From positions 1-45,274 of the forward strand of contig NZ_SSDF01000039.1 in assembly GCF_004794515.1 (NCBI RefSeq): a DNA stretch of 45,274 bases. The letters are read 5' to 3'. The stretch is from Microbacterium sp. A20 (GTDB taxonomy: Bacteria; Actinomycetota; Actinomycetes; Actinomycetales; Microbacteriaceae). Below the pieces are notes generated by a model, which ran no database searches, was not told the origin of the DNA, and saw only the letters and a program-made list of their open reading frames with translations. A program made the position numbers and the translations under genes. Of this stretch, positions 8,216-16,387 are shown piece by piece. Within the stretch, counting starts at the first letter, position 1, and every line of letters begins with the position of its first letter.

Positions 8216-8253
8216 CACAGCGCCCCGCGGTCTCCCTTCCGCGGGGCGCTGTG
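8216..8253 (+). terminator. Perfect 15-bp hairpin after the protease gene
   Basis: CACAGCGCCCCGCGG (8216-8230) and its exact reverse complement (8239-8253) enclose an 8-base loop, starting 10 bases after the protease stop. There is no T tract, which is common for terminators in high-GC actinobacteria. Confidence 0.8.
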
Positions 8254-8382
8254 TGCGCACGGGCATCCGTTCATCGCGTGATCGGTGCCGCTCGTCGCAG
8301 CATCCGCTTCCGGCTCCGTGTCCGGCCTCCGCACTTTCCTAACGTGGGGGAACGCAATGTCGCGTATCCCGAGGAGACTGCC

Positions 8383-10635
8383 ATGACCGCACCGGGCACC
8401 GAACCCGTCATCGTCACCGACCCGAAACTCCCCTCCGTCGCCCTCACCGAGGAGCATCACGAGAAGGCGAACCGCTGGACCCTGCCGAAGATCATCCTCT
8501 GGGCGGCGATCGCCCTGCTGGGTGCCGTCGCGTGGACCATGCTCGCGATCGTCCGCGGCGAGACCGTCAACGCGATCTGGTTCGTGTTCGCCGCGGTCTG
8601 CACGTACCTGATCGGCTACCGCTTCTACTCGAAGGTGATCGAGAAGTACATCACGCGGCCCGATGACCGCCGGGCCACGCCCGCCGAGGTCAAGCAGGAC
8701 GGCAAGGACTACGTCCCCACCGACCGGCGCGTGCTCTACGGCCACCACTTCGCCGCCATCGCCGGCGCCGGACCGCTCGTCGGACCGGTGCTCGCCGCGC
8801 AGATGGGCTACCTCCCCGGCACCATCTGGATCATCGTCGGCGTCGTGCTCGCCGGTGCCGTACAGGACTACACGGTCCTCTTCTTCTCGATGCGTCGCGG
8901 TGGACGCACGATCGGCCAGATGGCCCGTCAGGAGCTCGGCAAGATCGGTGGCACGGCGGCGATCATCGCCTCGCTGCTGATCATGCTGATCATCGTCGCG
9001 ATCCTCGCCCTCGTCGTCGTCAATGCGCTCGGCGAGAGCCCGTGGGGCGTCTTCTCGGTCGCCATGACCATCCCGATCGCGCTCTTCATGGGCGTCTACC
9101 TGCGCTACCTGCGTCCCGGCAAGGTCACCGAGGTCTCGATCATCGGCTTCGCACTGCTGATGGCCGCGATCATCGGCGGCGGCTGGGTCGCCGGCACCGA
9201 TTGGGGTCAGGCGATCTTCCACCTCGACCGCACCACCATCGCCTGGGGCATCATCATCTACGGCTTCATCGCCGCCGTGCTCCCGGTGTGGCTGCTGCTC
9301 GCCCCGCGTGACTACCTGTCGACCTTCATGAAGATCGGCGTGATCGTCATGCTCGCCGGAGCCATCGTGCTGGTGCGCCCCGAGATCACGGTCCCGGCGA
9401 TCAGCATCTTCGGCGAGAACGGCATGGGGCCGGTCTTCGCCGGTCCCCTCTTCCCCTTCCTGTTCGTGACGATCGCGTGCGGAGCGCTGTCGGGATTCCA
9501 CGCGCTGATCGCATCCGGCACCACGCCCAAGCTCATCGAGAAAGAGCGCCAGACGCGCTTCATCGGCTACGGCGGCATGCTCATGGAGTCGTTCGTCGCG
9601 ATCATGGCCCTCGTCGCCGCGATCTCGATCGACCAGGGCATCTACTTCGCGATGAACGCGCCGGCCTCGGCGACGGGCGGCACGGTCGAAGGGGCCGTCG
9701 CCTTCGTGAACTCTCTGGGCCTGACGGGGGTGAACCTCACGCCCGAGATGCTCACCGGCACGGCCACGCTGGTCGGTGAGGAGTCGATCGTGTCGCGCAC
9801 CGGTGGGGCTCCGACCCTGGCACTCGGTCTCGCGCACATCATGCAGCAGGCCCTCGGTGGCCAGGCGCTCATGGCGTTCTGGTACCACTTCGCGATCATG
9901 TTCGAGGCGCTGTTCATCCTCACCGCGGTCGATGCCGGCACCCGTGTCGCGCGCTTCATGCTGCAGGACTCGATCGGCGCGTGGTTCCCCAAGTTCCGTG
10001 ACGTCTCGTGGCGTCCCGGCGTCTGGATCTGCACCGCGATCATGGTCGCCGGCTGGGGAGCGATCCTCATCCTCGGCGTGACCGACCCGCTCGGCGGCAT
10101 CAACACCTTCTTCCCGCTGTTCGGCATCGCGAACCAGCTGCTCGCCGCGATCGCGCTCGCCGTGGTGCTGGCGATCGTCGCCAAGCGCGGCCGCAGCTAC
10201 TTCAAGTGGCTGTGGATCATCGCGCTGCCGCTCGCGTTCACCGCGGTCGTGACCATCACGGCGTCGCTGTACAAGATCGCGTCCCCGGTGCCGGCCATCG
10301 GCTACTGGGCGAACCACTTCAAGTACGTGACCGCCCGTGACTCGGGCGACACCGCGCTCGGTGAGCCCGAGGTGCTCGACGCCGTCATCCGCAACACGGC
10401 CGTCCAGGGCACCCTGTCGATCATCTTCGTCACGCTCGCGATCGTCGTCATGGTCACCGCCGTGATCGCCACGGTGAAGGCGATCCGCAACGGCGGCGGC
10501 GAGAACACCGAAGACGAGCCGGTCGCCTCGCGCCGCTTCGCCCCGGCCGGGTTCCTGCCCAGCTCCGCGGAGCGCGAGCTCGAGAAGCAGTGGGAGCCGA
10601 TCCTCGCCGACGAGCGCAAGGCCTCGTCGCACTGA
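8383..10635 (+). CDS. cstA: Carbon starvation protein A family transporter (CstA)
   Basis: A protein of 750 residues with about 16-18 predicted membrane helices. The CstA pattern is clear: a conserved YKVIEKYI-type N-terminal stretch (YSKVIEKYI), then HHFAAIAGAGPLVGPVLAAQMGYLPG, DYTVLFFSMRRGGRTIG and a long hydrophobic C-terminal half. Family members import peptides or, as E. coli BtsT and CstA, pyruvate. The start at 8383 is set by GAGGAG six bases upstream; the frame is open further upstream but overlaps the terminator. The next gene starts one base after the stop and encodes its usual small partner. A LytS/LytTR pair and a second carboxylate-type transporter lie nearby, which suggests monocarboxylate uptake. 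Confidence 0.95.
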   Translation: MTAPGTEPVIVTDPKLPSVALTEEHHEKANRWTLPKIILWAAIALLGAVAWTMLAIVRGETVNAIWFVFAAVCTYLIGYRFYSKVIEKYITRPDDRRATPAEVKQDGKDYVPTDRRVLYGHHFAAIAGAGPLVGPVLAAQMGYLPGTIWIIVGVVLAGAVQDYTVLFFSMRRGGRTIGQMARQELGKIGGTAAIIASLLIMLIIVAILALVVVNALGESPWGVFSVAMTIPIALFMGVYLRYLRPGKVTEVSIIGFALLMAAIIGGGWVAGTDWGQAIFHLDRTTIAWGIIIYGFIAAVLPVWLLLAPRDYLSTFMKIGVIVMLAGAIVLVRPEITVPAISIFGENGMGPVFAGPLFPFLFVTIACGALSGFHALIASGTTPKLIEKERQTRFIGYGGMLMESFVAIMALVAAISIDQGIYFAMNAPASATGGTVEGAVAFVNSLGLTGVNLTPEMLTGTATLVGEESIVSRTGGAPTLALGLAHIMQQALGGQALMAFWYHFAIMFEALFILTAVDAGTRVARFMLQDSIGAWFPKFRDVSWRPGVWICTAIMVAGWGAILILGVTDPLGGINTFFPLFGIANQLLAAIALAVVLAIVAKRGRSYFKWLWIIALPLAFTAVVTITASLYKIASPVPAIGYWANHFKYVTARDSGDTALGEPEVLDAVIRNTAVQGTLSIIFVTLAIVVMVTAVIATVKAIRNGGGENTEDEPVASRRFAPAGFLPSSAERELEKQWEPILADERKASSH

Positions 10636-10636
10636 G

Positions 10637-10882
10637 ATGGCCGACACCATGAGTCGGACGGATGCCGCGACCACCCTCCTGCGGACGCTGCTGGGCGCCG
10701 TGGGGCGGGTGGGCCGCGGCATCCGCTGGTACATGACGAACCTGATGGGCGACAGTGCCTATGCGACCTATGTCGCCCATCAGCGGCGCGTGCACCCGGA
10801 CGAGGAGCCGATGACCGAGCGGCAGTTCTGGCGGCAGCGGATGGACGACCAGGACCGCAACCCCGGTGCGCGCTGCTGCTGA
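10637..10882 (+). CDS. YbdD/YjiX family small protein (CstA partner, DUF466)
   Basis: A protein of 81 residues. The family signature is visible in WYMTNLMGDSAYATYVAHQ and the C-terminal PMTERQFWRQRMD block. Small proteins of this family are encoded directly after cstA-type genes in many bacteria and probably assist the transporter. The ATG lies one base after the cstA stop, so the pair is one transcription unit. The mature end CC is unusual but within the range of the family. Soluble, basic, no signal. Confidence 0.9.
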   Translation: MADTMSRTDAATTLLRTLLGAVGRVGRGIRWYMTNLMGDSAYATYVAHQRRVHPDEEPMTERQFWRQRMDDQDRNPGARCC

Positions 10883-10906
10883 GATCTGCGGCGGCGCCCT
10901 AGGCAA

Positions 10907-10963
10907 GCTATGACGAACATTCTGGTCATAACTCCGCGTTATGGCTAGTATGTTCGTCATAGC
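10907..10963 (+). promoter_or_regulatory. Nested palindromic operator and promoter of hipBA
   Basis: Outer arms GCTATGACGAACAT (10907-10920) and ATGTTCGTCATAGC (10950-10963) are perfect 14-bp inverted repeats. An inner pair CATAAC (10927-10932) and GTTATG (10938-10943) shares their centre. Between the arms lie -35 TGGTCA (10923-10928) and -10 TAGTAT (10946-10951) with 17-base spacing. The layout fits autorepression by HipB or the HipBA complex. The stretch is AT-rich compared with its surroundings. Confidence 0.75.
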
Positions 10964-10984
10964 AACGTCGAGGAGGTGGCACGC

Positions 10985-11272
10985 ATGGCCGGATATCGCA
11001 TCACGCGGGACATGGAGGCGTTCGGCGAGCACGTCCGCGGATGGCGCATGGTGCTGGGGTTGACGGCCCAGCAGGTCGCGGAGCGAGCGAACATCTCCCG
11101 GGACACGCTGCGCAAGATCGAGACGGGCAACGCGTCGGTGACGTTCGAGAACGTCGCTCAGGTGCTGCGGGCGCTCGGCATCCTCGAGGCGGTCGTGAAC
11201 GCCGCCGACCCGTTGAGCACCGACATCGGTCGGCTCCGCGCATCGAGCCTCGAGAAGACACGCGCGCGATGA
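10985..11272 (+). CDS. hipB: HipB-like antitoxin, XRE-family DNA-binding protein
   Basis: A protein of 95 residues from the ATG at 10985, eight bases after AGGAGG. A GTG at 10976 in the same frame overlaps the ribosome site and is less likely. The helix-turn-helix is LTAQQVAERANISRDTLRKIETG (about residues 27-49), a typical XRE/HipB fold. It binds the operator upstream and neutralises the HipA kinase. The stop overlaps the hipA start (ATGA at 11269-11272), the classic coupling of a toxin-antitoxin pair. Confidence 0.9.
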   Translation: MAGYRITRDMEAFGEHVRGWRMVLGLTAQQVAERANISRDTLRKIETGNASVTFENVAQVLRALGILEAVVNAADPLSTDIGRLRASSLEKTRAR

Positions 11273-12504
11273 GCGACTACGAGGTCTACAGCGACGACCG
11301 TGGTGACATGCAGCTGGTCGGACAAGCGCATTTCACGACGGGCAGGTCGCTCGCCACCACCTTCCTCTATGACGCTGCGTACCTCTCACGTGGCGGCGTG
11401 AACATCGATCCGTCGCTGCAGCTCGTTCCCGGCCCCCAGTATCAGCCGGGGATGCTGCGGGCGTTCTCGGACAGTTCGCCAGACCGTTGGGGCCGCAACC
11501 TCATCGACAAGGCCGAGCGGATAGCCGCCCGCGAGGCCGGTCGGGCTCCGCGGAGCCTCGACGACGTCAGCTACCTCTCAGGCGTCAGCGACGACACCCG
11601 CCAGGGCGCGCTGCGCTTCCGCGCCGTGGGGACGGAGAACTTCCTCGGTGCGGAAGCTCATGTCCCGGCGATCGTCGAACTTCCGAACCTCCTGCGCCGC
11701 AGCGACGAGCTCGCCGGCGACGACGACTACACCGAGGCGGTCAAGCAACTGCTGGATACCGGGACCACCGGCCTGGGAGGCGCGCGGCCGAAGGCATCGG
11801 TGCGACTCGAGGACGGGTCTCTCGGGTTCGCGAAATTCCCGCATTCCAGCGACGATTGGGACGTCATGGCCTGGGAGGCGACCAGCCTCGGTCTGTTGTC
11901 GGATTGCGGTATCGCCGTGCCGGAGTTCCGTCTCACACGACTGGGGGAACGCTGCGTTCTCATCCTGCGCCGCTTCGACCGGGACGCGACGCAGCAGCGC
12001 GTCGGATACATCAGCGCCATGACGGCGATCGGCGCCGCGGACGGCGAGCACCATGACTACGTCGAGATCGCCGACGCCATCCGCGACATCGCGCGTTCGC
12101 CTCGCGCCGGGCTCGCCGACCTCTACGACAGAGTGATCGCCAACGTCGTTCTCGGCAACACGGACGACCACCTGCGCAACCATGGTTTCCTCAGCGATGG
12201 CAACGCCTGGACGCTCAGCCCCGCCTTCGACGTCAATCCGAATCCGGATCTCGCCAGGAGCCGGTCGACCTCGATCGCCGGAGCCGACACGTATGACACG
12301 GAGATCGAGGGTCTTCTCGCGCTCGCGGACGACTGCGACCTGACGCAGCGCAGGGCGCGGGAGCACTTGGCGAGGGTGTCCGAGACGCTCTCGTCGTGGC
12401 CGGATCGTGCGCGACGCAATCGCATCTCCGAGAAGGAGATCTCACGCATGGATGAATCGGTCGCACCGAGGCTCGACCTCGTGGCCGCGGCCGGTCGAAA
12501 GTAG
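11269..12504 (+). CDS. hipA: HipA-like Ser/Thr kinase toxin (type II toxin-antitoxin)
   Basis: A protein of 411 residues with the HipA couple_hipA N-terminal region and kinase core. Visible motifs are a glycine-rich loop GLGGARPKASV (about residues 165-175), catalytic NTDDHLRNH with Asp299, and the metal-binding LSPAFDVNP. The E. coli enzyme phosphorylates glutamyl-tRNA synthetase and causes growth arrest; the target here is not known. All key residues appear intact, so the toxin should be active when not held by HipB. It ends only 8 bases before the LytS-type kinase gene, so the two-component genes may be read from the hipBA promoter. Confidence 0.9.
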   Translation: MSDYEVYSDDRGDMQLVGQAHFTTGRSLATTFLYDAAYLSRGGVNIDPSLQLVPGPQYQPGMLRAFSDSSPDRWGRNLIDKAERIAAREAGRAPRSLDDVSYLSGVSDDTRQGALRFRAVGTENFLGAEAHVPAIVELPNLLRRSDELAGDDDYTEAVKQLLDTGTTGLGGARPKASVRLEDGSLGFAKFPHSSDDWDVMAWEATSLGLLSDCGIAVPEFRLTRLGERCVLILRRFDRDATQQRVGYISAMTAIGAADGEHHDYVEIADAIRDIARSPRAGLADLYDRVIANVVLGNTDDHLRNHGFLSDGNAWTLSPAFDVNPNPDLARSRSTSIAGADTYDTEIEGLLALADDCDLTQRRAREHLARVSETLSSWPDRARRNRISEKEISRMDESVAPRLDLVAAAGRK

Positions 12505-12512
12505 CTGAACCC

Positions 12513-13694
12513 ATGACCGACGTCGTCCCCGCAGCGGTCCTCGGCGTGCTCGGCGGCGTCGTCCTGACGCTGCTGCTGCTGCTCGCCCGCCGGCTCGCGC
12601 GCGGGGCGACCTACCTCGGCAGCGACGCGGAGCAGGCGGCGCTCACGGCTCTGCATCAGGCGAGCCTCGCCGCTCCGCACCTGCGCGCAGGGCTCGCGGG
12701 CCCCGATGTCGTCAAGGCCACGCGCCATCTGCGGGTGCTGCTCGGCAGTGCCGCGGTGGCGATCGTCGGCTCCGACGACACCGTCTCGTTCGACGGCTCA
12801 TCCGACGGGCTGGAGTCGGCGGCGGTCCGCATCGCGGCGCAGGTCAGGGCCTCCGGGCGTCGGCAGGTGTTCCCCGCATCGGGCCGTGACGACGCCCTCG
12901 AAGCCGTCGGCGCGCCGATCCGTGTCGACGGCCGGGTCGTGGGCGTCGTCGTGGCGTTCGCGGCACCCGTGGGGGCGGCACTCGTGCGGGCGGCCGAAGA
13001 GGTGGCCGACTGGTGCGCGGCGCAGGTCGAGCTCGGCGGACTCGACGCATCGAGGACGCAGTTGGCCGAGGCGGAGCTGCGGTCGCTGCGGGCGCAGATC
13101 TCGCCGCACTTCATCTACAACGCCCTCACCGCGATCGCCTCGTTCATCCTCACCGACCCCGAACGTGCCCGGGAGCTGGTGCTCGAGTTCGCCGATTTCA
13201 CGCGCTACTCGTTCCGGCGGCAGGGGGAGTTCACCACGCTCGCCGAGGAGCTGGGCAGCATCCACTCCTACCTCGAGCTGGAGCGCGCGCGCTTCGGCGA
13301 CCGGCTGCGGGTGACGCTGCAGATCGCGCCGGAGACCCTCGCGACGGTCATCCCCTTCCTCTCCGTGCAGCCGCTCGTCGAGAACGCGGTGCGGCACGGG
13401 CTCGAACCGGGCGAGGGCGGGGGAGAGATCCGCATCGCCTCGCGCGACGACGGCACGCACACCGAGATCACCGTCGAGGACGACGGCGTGGGGATGGACC
13501 CCGAGGCCCTGCGGGCCACGCTCACCGCGAGCGACGACGGCGTGCACGTCGGCCTCCGCAACGTCGACACCCGGCTGCGCCAGCTCTACGGTGCCGACGG
13601 CGGTCTGGTGGTCGAGACGAACACCGGCGCGGGTACCCTGGTGCGCATGCGGGTCCCGAAGTCCCAACCGCAGCACGATCCGGACACCGAGTGA
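12513..13694 (+). CDS. LytS/BtsS-type sensor histidine kinase
   Basis: A protein of 393 residues: one N-terminal membrane helix (about 7-25), a GAF-like sensor region (about 45-175), then a His_kinase domain with the phosphorylated His199 in QISPHFIYNAL, and an HATPase domain (VQPLVENAVRHGL, EDDGVGM). The family includes LytS, YpdA and the pyruvate sensor BtsS. Unlike LytS it lacks the multi-helix 5TMR domain. The start follows the hipA stop by 8 bases with a weak ribosome site, and the 3' end overlaps the response regulator gene. The signal is probably a small carboxylate, as judged from the neighbouring transporters; that is inference. Confidence 0.92.
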   Translation: MTDVVPAAVLGVLGGVVLTLLLLLARRLARGATYLGSDAEQAALTALHQASLAAPHLRAGLAGPDVVKATRHLRVLLGSAAVAIVGSDDTVSFDGSSDGLESAAVRIAAQVRASGRRQVFPASGRDDALEAVGAPIRVDGRVVGVVVAFAAPVGAALVRAAEEVADWCAAQVELGGLDASRTQLAEAELRSLRAQISPHFIYNALTAIASFILTDPERARELVLEFADFTRYSFRRQGEFTTLAEELGSIHSYLELERARFGDRLRVTLQIAPETLATVIPFLSVQPLVENAVRHGLEPGEGGGEIRIASRDDGTHTEITVEDDGVGMDPEALRATLTASDDGVHVGLRNVDTRLRQLYGADGGLVVETNTGAGTLVRMRVPKSQPQHDPDTE

Positions 13695-14446
13695 CGACGA
13701 TGACGATGCCCACGAACAGCGCGCTGCCGGTCGATGTCCTCGTCGCGGATGACGAGAACCCCGCCCTGGACGAGCTCGTGCACCTGCTGCGCACCGATCC
13801 GCGCATCGGCGTGATCCTCACGGCGTCGTCGGGGGCCGAGGCGCTGCGGCTGATGTCGGAGCGCGCGGTGCGGATCGCCTTCCTCGACATCCACATGCCG
13901 GGGCTCAGCGGCACCGACCTCGCGCGGGCCCTGATGACTCTCGCCGTGCCGCCGGCGGTCGTTTTCGTCACGGCCGACGATGCCAAGGCGGTGGAGGCGT
14001 TCGAGCTGCGCGCGGCCGATTACCTCCTCAAGCCCGTGCGGGCCGCGCGGCTGCGCCAGGCGGTCGACCGGGTGGTCGAGGTCGGCGACGCCACGGCATC
14101 CGGCGACGACGAGGTGCTGCCGGTCACGGTCGGATCCGCGGTGCGGTTCGTGCGGCGCAGCGACGTGACCTGGGTACAGGCGCAGGGCGACTACTCCCGG
14201 CTGCACACCGGAGACGGCGCGGGCCATCTGGTGCGCATCCCCATCTCCGAGCTGGAGACGCGGTGGACGGATGCCGGATTCCTGCGCATCCACCGCTCGT
14301 CGCTCGTGCGCGTCTCCGCCGTGACCGAGGCGCGTCTCTCCGGCGCGGAGGCCGCCGTGTCGATCGGCGGGCTCTCGCTTCCGGTGAGTCGGCGGATGGT
14401 GCCGGCCGTGCGCGAGGCGCTGCTGCGCGGAGAGGGCGCGGGGTGA
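13691..14446 (+). CDS. LytTR-family response regulator
   Basis: A protein of 251 residues. The receiver domain carries the acidic pair DDEN near residue 20, the phosphorylated Asp66 in FLDIHMPG and the conserved Lys in LLKPV. The C-terminal LytTR DNA-binding domain runs from about residue 145 (FVRRSDVTWVQAQGDYSRLHT, FLRIHRSSLVRV). The GTG at 13691 overlaps the kinase stop; an in-frame ATG at 13700 is the alternative. It forms a LytSR/BtsSR-type pair with the gene upstream and probably activates the symporter operon, cstA, or both. LytTR binding sites are paired imperfect repeats and none was confidently seen. Confidence 0.93.
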   Translation: MTTMTMPTNSALPVDVLVADDENPALDELVHLLRTDPRIGVILTASSGAEALRLMSERAVRIAFLDIHMPGLSGTDLARALMTLAVPPAVVFVTADDAKAVEAFELRAADYLLKPVRAARLRQAVDRVVEVGDATASGDDEVLPVTVGSAVRFVRRSDVTWVQAQGDYSRLHTGDGAGHLVRIPISELETRWTDAGFLRIHRSSLVRVSAVTEARLSGAEAAVSIGGLSLPVSRRMVPAVREALLRGEGAG

Positions 14447-14817
14447 CCGAGAAGCCGAAGCGGGTCCGCGTCACCGCCGACCTCCCCGATCGGCGTCCGG
14501 CGACCCTCACCCGCGGCATCGCACTGCCCGGTGCTCCCGTGGACGAAGCGGATGCCGTGTACGCGCGGGCCCTGATGCGCAGCCAGCTCCGCCTCGCACT
14601 GGGGACGGTCGCCGGGTTCGTGGTCGTGGTCGTCGCGCTCACCCTGGCGATCGCGCTCATCCCCGAGATCGGCCGCATCCTGGTGTGGGGTCTGCCGCTG
14701 TCCTGGCTGCTGCAGGCGTACGCGTTCTACCCGATCATCGTGGTGTTCGCGGTGCTGTACGTGCGCACGGCCCGCCGCAACGAGCGCCGGTACCGGGCGC
14801 TGCGGGACCGCGAATGA
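14443..14817 (+). CDS. Small two-helix membrane protein associated with the symporter (DUF485/DUF4212-like)
   Basis: A protein of 124 residues with a polar N-terminus of about 45 residues, two membrane helices (about 52-72 and 82-106) and a basic tail (RTARRNERRYRALRDRE). Size, topology and position directly before a sodium:solute symporter match YjcH-type (DUF485) and DUF4212 partner subunits. The GTG overlaps the regulator stop and the TGA overlaps the symporter ATG, so all four genes are coupled. The exact family is not certain. Confidence 0.7.
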   Translation: MTEKPKRVRVTADLPDRRPATLTRGIALPGAPVDEADAVYARALMRSQLRLALGTVAGFVVVVVALTLAIALIPEIGRILVWGLPLSWLLQAYAFYPIIVVFAVLYVRTARRNERRYRALRDRE

Positions 14818-16271
14818 ACGCGGTGCTCGACCTCATCGGGGTCGCGCTCGTCATCGTCGCGACGCTGCTGATCGGCATCTACGGTCTTCGCATCTCGCGC
14901 ACGACGGGTGACTTCTTCGTCGCCTCGCGCACCGTGCGCCCGGTGTGGAACGCCTCGGCGATCAGCGGCGAGTACCTCTCGGCGGGCACGTTCCTCGGCC
15001 TGTCGGGACTCGTGCTGCTCGACGGTGCGCGCGGCTTCTGGTTCCCGATCGGCTATGCCGCCGGCTACCTCCTGGTCCTCGTGTTCGTGGCCGCCCCGTT
15101 GCGGCGGAGCGGCGCCTACACGATCCCCGACTTCATCGAGGCCCGGCTGGAGTCGACCTCAGCGCGGCGCGTGACGAGCATCGCGGTGCTCGTCATCGGT
15201 TGGCTGTACATCGTGCCGCAGCTGCACGGAGCCGGGCTCACCCTGCTGGTCGTCGCCGGTCTGCCGGAGTGGGTGGGAGCGGTGACCGTCGCGGTGCTCG
15301 TGGCGGCAGCGGTCGCGGCCGGTGGCATGCGGGCGATCACGTATGTGCAGGCGTTCCAGTACTGGCTCAAGCTCACCGCTCTCCTGGTGCCGGTGGTGTT
15401 CATCGCCTTCGCGCTCAGCGGCGGGCCCCACGACTTCGATCCGGCACTCGTGTTCCCCGTCGAGGCGGGGCCCTCGGGGTTCGACGTCTACGAGACCGCT
15501 TCCCTCCTGCTGGCACTGCTGCTGGGCACGATGGGCCTGCCGCACGTCCTGGTGCGGTTCTACACGAGCCCGACCGGGGTGTCGGCGCGTCGCACGACGG
15601 TGATCGTGATCGGCATGGTGAGCGCGTTCTACGCGGTGTCGAGCACGATGGGGCTGCTGGCCCGCATCGCCGCTCCCGACCTCGCCGTCCCCGGGGTGGC
15701 GGACACGGTGGTGCTGCTGCTGCCCTCCCGCGTCTTCCCCGGGCTGCTCGGCGAGCTGCTGACCGCGCTGATCGTCGCGGGGGCGTTCGCGGCATTCCTG
15801 GCGACCTCGGCCGGACTCGTCGTGTCGCTCGCGGGCGTGATCAGCCAGGAGGTGTTCTCCGGTTCGGTGCGGTCGTTCCGGCTGTCGGCCGTGCTCTGCG
15901 CCGTGGTGCCGCTCGCGGTCGCGCTGCTCACGGCTCCGGCGGGCCTCGGATCGAGCGTCGGCGTGGTGTTCGTGGTGGCGGCGTCGACGCTGTCGCCCGT
16001 GGTGCTGCTCGGCGTGTGGTGGCGCGGGCTCACGGCTCGAGGAGCGGTGGCCGGGATGGTGTCGGGCGGGCTGGCCGCGGGCCTCGCGCTGCTCGTGCAC
16101 GCGGCGGTCGGGGGAGTGGGGGTCGCGGCGCCCTACCTCGCGCAGCCCGCGGCCTGGACCATCCCGCTCGCCACGGCGGTCACGGTCGCGGTGTCGCTCC
16201 TCGACCCGCGGGGACCGTCGCCGCGCACGGAGCGGTTCCTTGCGCGCGTGCACACGCCCGAGCGCGGCTGA
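14814..16271 (+). CDS. Sodium:solute symporter family protein (ActP/MctP-like)
   Basis: A protein of 485 residues with about 13 predicted helices. SSF features are visible: RTTGDFFVASRTVRPVWNASAISGEYLSA near the N-terminus, TYVQAFQYWLK in the middle and a sodium-site-like ATSAGLVVSLAGVISQEVF stretch. The presence of the small partner upstream suggests a monocarboxylate or acetate symporter rather than a sugar or proline one. It is shorter than ActP (about 550 residues). The LytS/LytTR pair in the same operon is the likely regulator. The unit ends at a large palindrome (16288-16344). Confidence 0.9.
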   Translation: MNAVLDLIGVALVIVATLLIGIYGLRISRTTGDFFVASRTVRPVWNASAISGEYLSAGTFLGLSGLVLLDGARGFWFPIGYAAGYLLVLVFVAAPLRRSGAYTIPDFIEARLESTSARRVTSIAVLVIGWLYIVPQLHGAGLTLLVVAGLPEWVGAVTVAVLVAAAVAAGGMRAITYVQAFQYWLKLTALLVPVVFIAFALSGGPHDFDPALVFPVEAGPSGFDVYETASLLLALLLGTMGLPHVLVRFYTSPTGVSARRTTVIVIGMVSAFYAVSSTMGLLARIAAPDLAVPGVADTVVLLLPSRVFPGLLGELLTALIVAGAFAAFLATSAGLVVSLAGVISQEVFSGSVRSFRLSAVLCAVVPLAVALLTAPAGLGSSVGVVFVVAASTLSPVVLLGVWWRGLTARGAVAGMVSGGLAAGLALLVHAAVGGVGVAAPYLAQPAAWTIPLATAVTVAVSLLDPRGPSPRTERFLARVHTPERG

Positions 16272-16287
16272 GCCCGGCGACCCTCGT

Positions 16288-16344
16288 TCCGGTCGCACTT
16301 TCTGCCGCTCTGGGCGCGCCTCAGCGGCAGAAAGTGCGACCGGA
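16288..16344. terminator. Long palindrome between convergent genes: bidirectional terminator or REP-like element
   Basis: TCCGGTCGCACTTTCTGCCG plus CT (16288-16309) pairs perfectly over 22 bases with 16323-16344, around a 13-base loop. It lies 17 bases after the symporter stop and 44 bases before the stop of the convergent gene at 16388. The stem contains AAA/TTT within a GC-rich hairpin. It can end transcription from both sides. The unusually long exact arms also suggest a repeated extragenic element. Confidence 0.7.
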
Positions 16345-16387
16345 GCAGGCGTGGGGCGCGAGGGGCGGGACGCGGCGCGCGGCTGAG

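Noticed and set aside
4853..8266. Minus-strand open frame of 1137 codons opposite the protease gene
   Set aside because: Arg/Val/Gly-rich shadow with no domain; the plus strand has a complete S8 protease with signal peptide.
7984..10734. Minus-strand open frame of 916 codons opposite cstA
   Set aside because: Asp/Arg/His-rich antisense shadow; cstA is unmistakable on the plus strand.
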